From Nocardioides jensenii JCM 1364 = NBRC 14755 (GTDB lineage Bacteria; Actinomycetota; Actinomycetes; Propionibacteriales; Nocardioidaceae): 43,076 nt of DNA. This document shows positions 39,184-43,076 of the stretch, piece after piece. The notes beneath the pieces are model-generated. The model was not told where the DNA came from and did not search any database. It saw only the letters and a program-made list of their open reading frames with translations. The position numbers and the translations under genes are program-made. Location of the stretch: the NCBI RefSeq assembly GCF_001552535.1, contig NZ_BCRJ01000104.1, positions 1 through 43,076 of the forward strand, given 5' to 3'. Position 1 is the stretch's first letter. Each line of letters starts with the position of its first letter.

Positions 39184-40024
39184 GCACAACCTGCCTCCCG
39201 AGCGCCGTCTCGACGATCAGTCCCGTGCGCGAATGCGCGCCGAGCTGACCGAGGAGACCGCTCGATCCACCACGCCCCGGGCTCGTTCGTGGCTGGTGCC
39301 GGCGGCCGCCGCCGCGGCCGTCGCCAGCGTTGCCGCGCTCGGCACCGTGCTGATGACCAACGGTGACGACGGTGGCCCCGACCGCACCGAGGAGCTCGCC
39401 CCCGCCGGCTCCGGCACGGCCGGCGACCAGACTCAGGGCCCCTCGGTCCCAGACCCCGGATCGTCCAAAGGCATGACCGAGCAGACCCTGCAGGCCGCCC
39501 CGCTGACGGATCCCCCGGCCACGTGCGCCGACGAGGTCCCCGCCTACCTCCCCGGTGCTGCCGAGGCCGCCCGGACGACGTACGACGAGGGGCTGGCGGT
39601 CCTGTTCACCAAGGGCCAGTCGTGGGTGCTCTGTGATGACTGGGCTGCGTCCGCCGACGGCGGGGCGCCGACACTGCTCGGCAATCGGGCGACCAACGAC
39701 CCGGCGGCCGAGCAGACCTACGCGCTGAGCCAGAACTACTCGATGACGAACGACTCGGTGGCACAGTTCGTCGCCGGCGGCCCGACGCTTCCGGGCGTGC
39801 AGTCGATCAGCTACACGTTCCCCGACGGTCACACCCAGCAGGCGGTCATGGGCGACGACATGTGGCTGATGGCCTACGTGCCGACCAGTGGTCCACTGGT
39901 CGACCTCGAGACCGCGCAGACCGAGCCGATCCACGTGGTGGTGACGCGGGCCGGGGGCGGGCGTGCGTCGTACGACCTGCAGTGGGGCCAGGACTCCTGC
40001 GCCCAGATCAACCACGGCTGCTGA
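39176..40024 (+). CDS. Single-pass membrane protein, possible anti-sigma-like partner
   Basis: 282 residues. A short cytoplasmic head (about 1-38, charged, MTEHNLPPERRLDDQSRARMR) is followed by one membrane helix (about 40-62) and a long extracytoplasmic domain. The outer domain has four cysteines (CADEV, VLCDDW, SCAQINHGC) that may form disulfides. It overlaps the ECF sigma gene and has AGGAG at seven bases. Anti-sigma factors usually sit here, but I do not see a zinc-binding HXXXCXXC motif or a clear anti-sigma domain, so the role is unproven. Confidence 0.72.
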   Translation: MTEHNLPPERRLDDQSRARMRAELTEETARSTTPRARSWLVPAAAAAAVASVAALGTVLMTNGDDGGPDRTEELAPAGSGTAGDQTQGPSVPDPGSSKGMTEQTLQAAPLTDPPATCADEVPAYLPGAAEAARTTYDEGLAVLFTKGQSWVLCDDWAASADGGAPTLLGNRATNDPAAEQTYALSQNYSMTNDSVAQFVAGGPTLPGVQSISYTFPDGHTQQAVMGDDMWLMAYVPTSGPLVDLETAQTEPIHVVVTRAGGGRASYDLQWGQDSCAQINHGC

Positions 40025-40039
40025 TCAGCGAACCGACCC

Positions 40040-40068
40040 TTTCGCAATTGAATCATGTTCAGTAGTCT
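40040..40068 (+). promoter_or_regulatory. Leaderless promoter of the EthA-like gene
   Basis: TTTCGC (40040-40045), a 17-base spacer and TAGTCT (40063-40068) end seven bases before GTG 40076. The spacer contains TGAA-TCATG-TTCA (40049-40061), a small inverted repeat that could bind a regulator. Confidence 0.5.
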
Positions 40069-40075
40069 CGGCTGG

Positions 40076-41515
40076 GTGAGCGAACACGTCGACGTCCTCA
40101 TCATCGGTGCCGGTCTGTCAGGGATCGGTGCCGCCGCCACGCTGGCCACCCGCCAGCCCGGGAAGAGCTACCTCGTGCTCGAGGGCCGGCCAGCCAGCGG
40201 CGGCACCTGGGACCTCTTCCGCTACCCGGGGGTGCGTTCCGACTCCGACATGTACACGCTGGGCTACCGGTTCAAGCCGTGGCTGGGTGGCAAGGCGCTC
40301 GCCGACGGCGCCTCGATCCTCGACTACGTGCGTGAGACCGCGCGCGAGTACGGCGTCGACGAGCGGATCCGCTACGACCGGCACGTCACCTCCGCGGACT
40401 GGGACTCCGACTCGGCCACCTGGCGGGTCGCGGTCACGCACGGTGAGGAGTCGACGACCTACACGGCGTCGTTCCTCTGGGCGTGCACCGGCTACTACAA
40501 CTACGACGAGGGCTTCACGCCGGTCTTCGAGGGCCGCGACCGCTTCCGCGGCGAGATCGTGCACCCGCAGCACTGGCCCGAGCACCTGGAGTACGCCGGC
40601 AAGCGGATCGTCGTGATCGGCTCCGGGGCAACGGCCGTCACCCTCGTGCCCGCGATGGCCGATCAGGCGGCGAAGGTGACGATGTTGCAGCGCTCACCGA
40701 CCTACATCCTCTCGCTGCCGGCACGGGACCCGTTGGCGCTGGGGCTGCGCAAGGTGCTGCCGCGGCAGGCGGCCTACAACGTCACCCGCATCAAGAACAT
40801 CGCGCAGGCCAGCGCCCTCTACAACATCAGCCAGAGTCAGCCGAAGATCGTGCGCAAGGTGCTGCGCAGGCTCAACCAGAAGCAGCTGCCCGAGGGCTAT
40901 CCCGTCGACGTCCACTTCAGGCCGACGTACGGCCCGTGGGACCAGCGGCTCTGCCTGGTGCCCAACGGCGACCTGTTCAAGGCGATCCGCTCCGGGAAGG
41001 CCGAGGTGGTCACCGACACCATCGAGTCGTTCACCGAACGCGGCATCGCGCTGAGCTCGGGCGCCGAGCTCGAGGCCGACATCATCATCACCGCGACCGG
41101 GCTGAACCTGCAGCTCTTCGGTGGCGTCGACGTCAGTCTCGACGGGCAGAAGCTGGACGCTCCCTCGACGATGGCCTACCGCGGGTTGATGCTCAGCGAC
41201 CTGCCCAACTTCGCCTACACGGTCGGCTACACCAACGCCTCGTGGACGCTGAAGGCCGACCTGGTCGCCGAGTTCGTCTGCCGCGTGCTCGAGCACATGA
41301 CCGAGGTCGGCGCGCGCACCGTGGTGCCCGTGCGCCAGCCCGGTGTCGGCGAGGAGCCGTTCATGGACTTCGAGGCCGGCTACGTGCTGCGCTCGATCGA
41401 CCAGCTGCCCAAGCAGGGTGACGTCGAGCCGTGGAAGCTCAAGCAGAGCTGGTTTCACGACGTCCGCGCGATCCGCAACAGCAAGCTCGACGACGGCGTC
41501 CTCGAATTCAGCTGA
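40076..41515 (+). CDS. ethA: Baeyer-Villiger-type flavin monooxygenase, EthA-like
   Basis: 479 residues. The FAD site is DVLIIGAGLSGIGAA, the second Rossmann motif is VIGSGATAVT, and the Baeyer-Villiger fingerprint FRGEIVHPQHW starts at Phe157. Long stretches read as in M. tuberculosis EthA, for example GGTWDLFRYPG, RSDSDMYTLG, GYYNYDEG, PWDQRLCLVPNGDLF, IIITATGLNLQLFGG and YTVGYTNASWTLKADLV, so this is a likely ortholog. EthA oxygenates ketones and activates thioamide prodrugs such as ethionamide. GTG 40076 is preferred because EthA proteins start just before the FAD motif and a promoter fits it. No EthR-type repressor is adjacent. Confidence 0.9.
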   Translation: MSEHVDVLIIGAGLSGIGAAATLATRQPGKSYLVLEGRPASGGTWDLFRYPGVRSDSDMYTLGYRFKPWLGGKALADGASILDYVRETAREYGVDERIRYDRHVTSADWDSDSATWRVAVTHGEESTTYTASFLWACTGYYNYDEGFTPVFEGRDRFRGEIVHPQHWPEHLEYAGKRIVVIGSGATAVTLVPAMADQAAKVTMLQRSPTYILSLPARDPLALGLRKVLPRQAAYNVTRIKNIAQASALYNISQSQPKIVRKVLRRLNQKQLPEGYPVDVHFRPTYGPWDQRLCLVPNGDLFKAIRSGKAEVVTDTIESFTERGIALSSGAELEADIIITATGLNLQLFGGVDVSLDGQKLDAPSTMAYRGLMLSDLPNFAYTVGYTNASWTLKADLVAEFVCRVLEHMTEVGARTVVPVRQPGVGEEPFMDFEAGYVLRSIDQLPKQGDVEPWKLKQSWFHDVRAIRNSKLDDGVLEFS

Positions 41516-41552
41516 CCCGTCGTGAGTTCGGATCGACCCGTCGTGAGTTCGG
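41514..41552 (+). repeat. Short tandem duplication
   Basis: GACCCGTCGTGAGTTCGG occurs at 41514-41531 and again at 41535-41552, a 21-base period starting in the stop codon of the EthA-like gene. It looks like a local duplication. Confidence 0.8.
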
Positions 41553-41754
41553 CCGGGTGTGTGTGTCCTGTCACTGAATGCACAAGAACCACACGCGTTG
41601 CCCTACAGTTGTACGAAGCAACCCGTTCTGTCTTGCCTCGGGTCGCCGGCGCGCGAGCCCCCCATGTGGGATTCGCCTTCCATGCGCTGCCTTCCGAACC
41701 TCGGGGTTCGTGACTGTTTGGTGAGACACACCAACGGATAGCGATTACTTTCTC
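41516..41754. other. Intergenic region before the DEAD-box gene
   Basis: 239 bases, noticeably less GC-rich than the genes around it. Besides the tandem duplication it holds a hairpin CGAACC-TCGG-GGTTCG (41695-41710) with a weak T-tract, and an inverted repeat TTGGTG-AGACA-CACCAA (41718-41734) just upstream of the helicase start. It may contain a long 5' leader; I find no ORF I would defend. Confidence 0.5.
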
Positions 41755-43076
41755 TTGTCTACAGCTTCTGCCACGCCCTCATTCGGCGACCTCGGCGTTC
41801 CCGCAAACCTTGTTGCCGTGCTCTCTGACCTCGGCATCACCACCCCCACTCCCATCCAGGCAGCGACCCTGCCCGACTCGCTCGCCGGTCGCGACGTGCT
41901 CGGCCGTGGCCGCACCGGCTCCGGCAAGACCTTCGCCTTCGCGCTGCCGCTGGCGGTCCGCCTGGCCGCGTCCGGTCGCAAGCCACGCAGCAAGGCGCCG
42001 CGGGCACTGATCCTGGCCCCCACGCGTGAGCTGGTCGGCCAGATCAACGAGTCGCTCAAGCCGCTCGCCAAGTCCTTCGGCCTCACCACCCAGACCGTGT
42101 TCGGCGGTGTCGGTCAGAACCCGCAGGTGCAGGGTCTGCGCAACGGTGTCGACATCGTGCTGGCCTGCCCGGGTCGTCTCGAGGACCTCATCCAGCAGGG
42201 TCACTGCACCCTCGGCGACGTCGAGATCACCATCCTCGACGAGGCCGACCACATGGCCGACCTCGGCTTTCTGCCCGCCGTACGCCGCCTGCTGAAGGCG
42301 ACGCCGTCGACCGGTCAGCGACTGCTGTTCTCCGCGACGCTCGACAACGCGATCGACACGCTGGTCAAGCAGTTCCTGCACACCCCGGTCACCCACGAGG
42401 CCGACTCGGCCCAGTCGCCGGTCTCGCAGATGAGCCACCACGTGCTGCACCTGAACCGTGAGCACCGCGTTCCGGTGCTGGCCGATCTCGCCAGCGCCCC
42501 CGGCCGCACGGTGATCTTCACCCGCACCAAGCACGGCGCCAAGGCATTGGCCCGGCAGCTCAACAAGAACGGCATCCCGACCGTCGACCTGCACGGCAAC
42601 CTGAGCCAGAATGCGCGCACCCGCAACATGGATGCGTTCCACTCCGGCAAGGCCACCACGCTGGTGGCGACCGATGTCGCCGCCCGCGGCATCCACGTCG
42701 ACGATGTCGCGCTCGTCGTCCACGCCGACCCGCCGGCCGAGCACAAGGCCTACCTGCACCGCTCGGGCCGTACGGCGCGGGCCGGCGCCGAGGGCACGGT
42801 CATCACGCTGATGACTGACGACCAGGTGCGCGATGTCCGCGCACTGACCCGCGCGGCTGGCATCAAGCCCACCACGACCCGTCTTGCTGGTGCCGCGCAC
42901 CCGATCCTCGAGGAGCTCGCCCCCGGCCAGCGCTCGACGCCGGGTGGCCTGGTGATCGAGTCCGGCGGCAACGCGGTGGGCGCCGGCTCGGGATCGTCGT
43001 CGGGCAAGTCCGGTGGCGGTCGCAACCGTCGACGCTCCGGTGGCGGTGCCAAGGCCAGCGCCGGTGCCGGCGCGGG
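41755..43076 (+). CDS. DEAD-box ATP-dependent RNA helicase (3' truncated by window edge)
   Basis: At least 440 residues, open at the right edge. Motifs in order: Q-motif region FGDLGVPANLVAVLSDLGITTPTPIQ, Walker A GRTGSGKT, PTREL, CPGRLEDL (usual TPGR has Cys here), DEAD, SAT, VIFTRTK, ATDVAARGIHVDD and HRSGRTARAG. The visible C-terminus becomes Gly/Ser/Arg-rich, like RNA-binding tails of RhlE/CshA-type helicases. It unwinds RNA in ribosome assembly or decay, often under cold stress. No ATG is in place; TTG 41755 starts a standard N-terminus (STASATPSFGDLG) but lacks a Shine-Dalgarno, so the start is uncertain. Confidence 0.88.
   Translation, partial: MSTASATPSFGDLGVPANLVAVLSDLGITTPTPIQAATLPDSLAGRDVLGRGRTGSGKTFAFALPLAVRLAASGRKPRSKAPRALILAPTRELVGQINESLKPLAKSFGLTTQTVFGGVGQNPQVQGLRNGVDIVLACPGRLEDLIQQGHCTLGDVEITILDEADHMADLGFLPAVRRLLKATPSTGQRLLFSATLDNAIDTLVKQFLHTPVTHEADSAQSPVSQMSHHVLHLNREHRVPVLADLASAPGRTVIFTRTKHGAKALARQLNKNGIPTVDLHGNLSQNARTRNMDAFHSGKATTLVATDVAARGIHVDDVALVVHADPPAEHKAYLHRSGRTARAGAEGTVITLMTDDQVRDVRALTRAAGIKPTTTRLAGAAHPILEELAPGQRSTPGGLVIESGGNAVGAGSGSSSGKSGGGRNRRRSGGGAKASAGAGA

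Noticed and set aside
41516..41754. Riboswitch or structured RNA before the DEAD-box gene
   Set aside because: Two small hairpins are visible, but no known riboswitch core could be recognised, so it is noted only as an intergenic region.
1..43076. Genomic island, prophage, IS element, CRISPR array or defence system
   Set aside because: No integrase, transposase, phage, Cas, restriction or toxin-antitoxin genes are visible, no tRNA junction is seen, and base composition looks even apart from short intergenic gaps.

Overview
The window is high-GC DNA with dense, short-spaced genes, many 4-nt start/stop overlaps, GTG and TTG starts and many apparently leaderless transcripts. Gene content is actinobacterial: an EthA-type monooxygenase, a DesA3-type desaturase with its reductase, a TIGR03086-type protein, a SigG-like ECF sigma factor and PucR/PadR/TetR/MarR regulators. 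Style and repeats best fit Nocardioides or a close relative (Nocardioidaceae); this is an inference from reading, not from a search. I see no tRNA, rRNA, IS element, prophage or CRISPR array, and no broken genes. Two genes are cut by the window edges.

Layout. 1-3.2 kb: the C-terminal membrane/hexapeptide part of a Pls/PosA-type peptide synthetase, an overlapping M1 metallopeptidase and a convergent Sfp-type phosphopantetheinyl transferase, together a plausible poly-amino-acid locus. 3.3-7.0 kb: secreted SGNH hydrolase, a 44-residue ORF with a strong terminator, AzlC/AzlD exporter and a membrane-anchored EEP-fold nuclease/phosphatase. 7.1-13.4 kb: succinate-semialdehyde dehydrogenase, glucose-6-phosphate dehydrogenase, DUF2332 protein, a quinone-oxidoreductase-like MDR behind a MerR-type operator, and an MFS transporter. 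13.4-16.6 kb: LuxR regulator, ECF sigma factor with NTF2-like tail plus DinB-like partner, VOC protein. 16.5-21.1 kb: TetR-GlpD operon divergent from an alkyl-DHAP-synthase-like flavoenzyme and a lipid kinase. 21.2-28.2 kb: sulfotransferase-like protein, pirin/DUF3592 pair, PadR-FadH operon, DUF4396 membrane protein behind a CsoR-like box, CaiB/MCR-type acyl-CoA enzyme. 28.3-34.5 kb: HTH-M23 pair, VOC protein, divergent MarR/MFS pair, Tat-exported M23 endopeptidase, and the Psd-PssA phosphatidylethanolamine operon. 34.7-41.5 kb: PucR regulator divergent from ferredoxin reductase and fatty acid desaturase, ECF sigma with membrane partner, EthA-like monooxygenase. 41.8 kb to the end: DEAD-box RNA helicase.

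Taken together, much of the region concerns lipids and the envelope: PE synthesis, desaturation, beta-oxidation of unsaturated and branched acyl-CoAs, glycerol-3-phosphate and possible ether-lipid chemistry, and two M23 peptidases. It reads as ordinary chromosome rather than an island.

The least ordinary features are (i) the Pls/PosA-M1-PPTase locus; (ii) two small palindromic repeat families, each with one intergenic copy and one copy inside a protein gene (glpD and fadH) that keeps the reading frame; and (iii) a series of operators placed in or over leaderless promoters and start codons.
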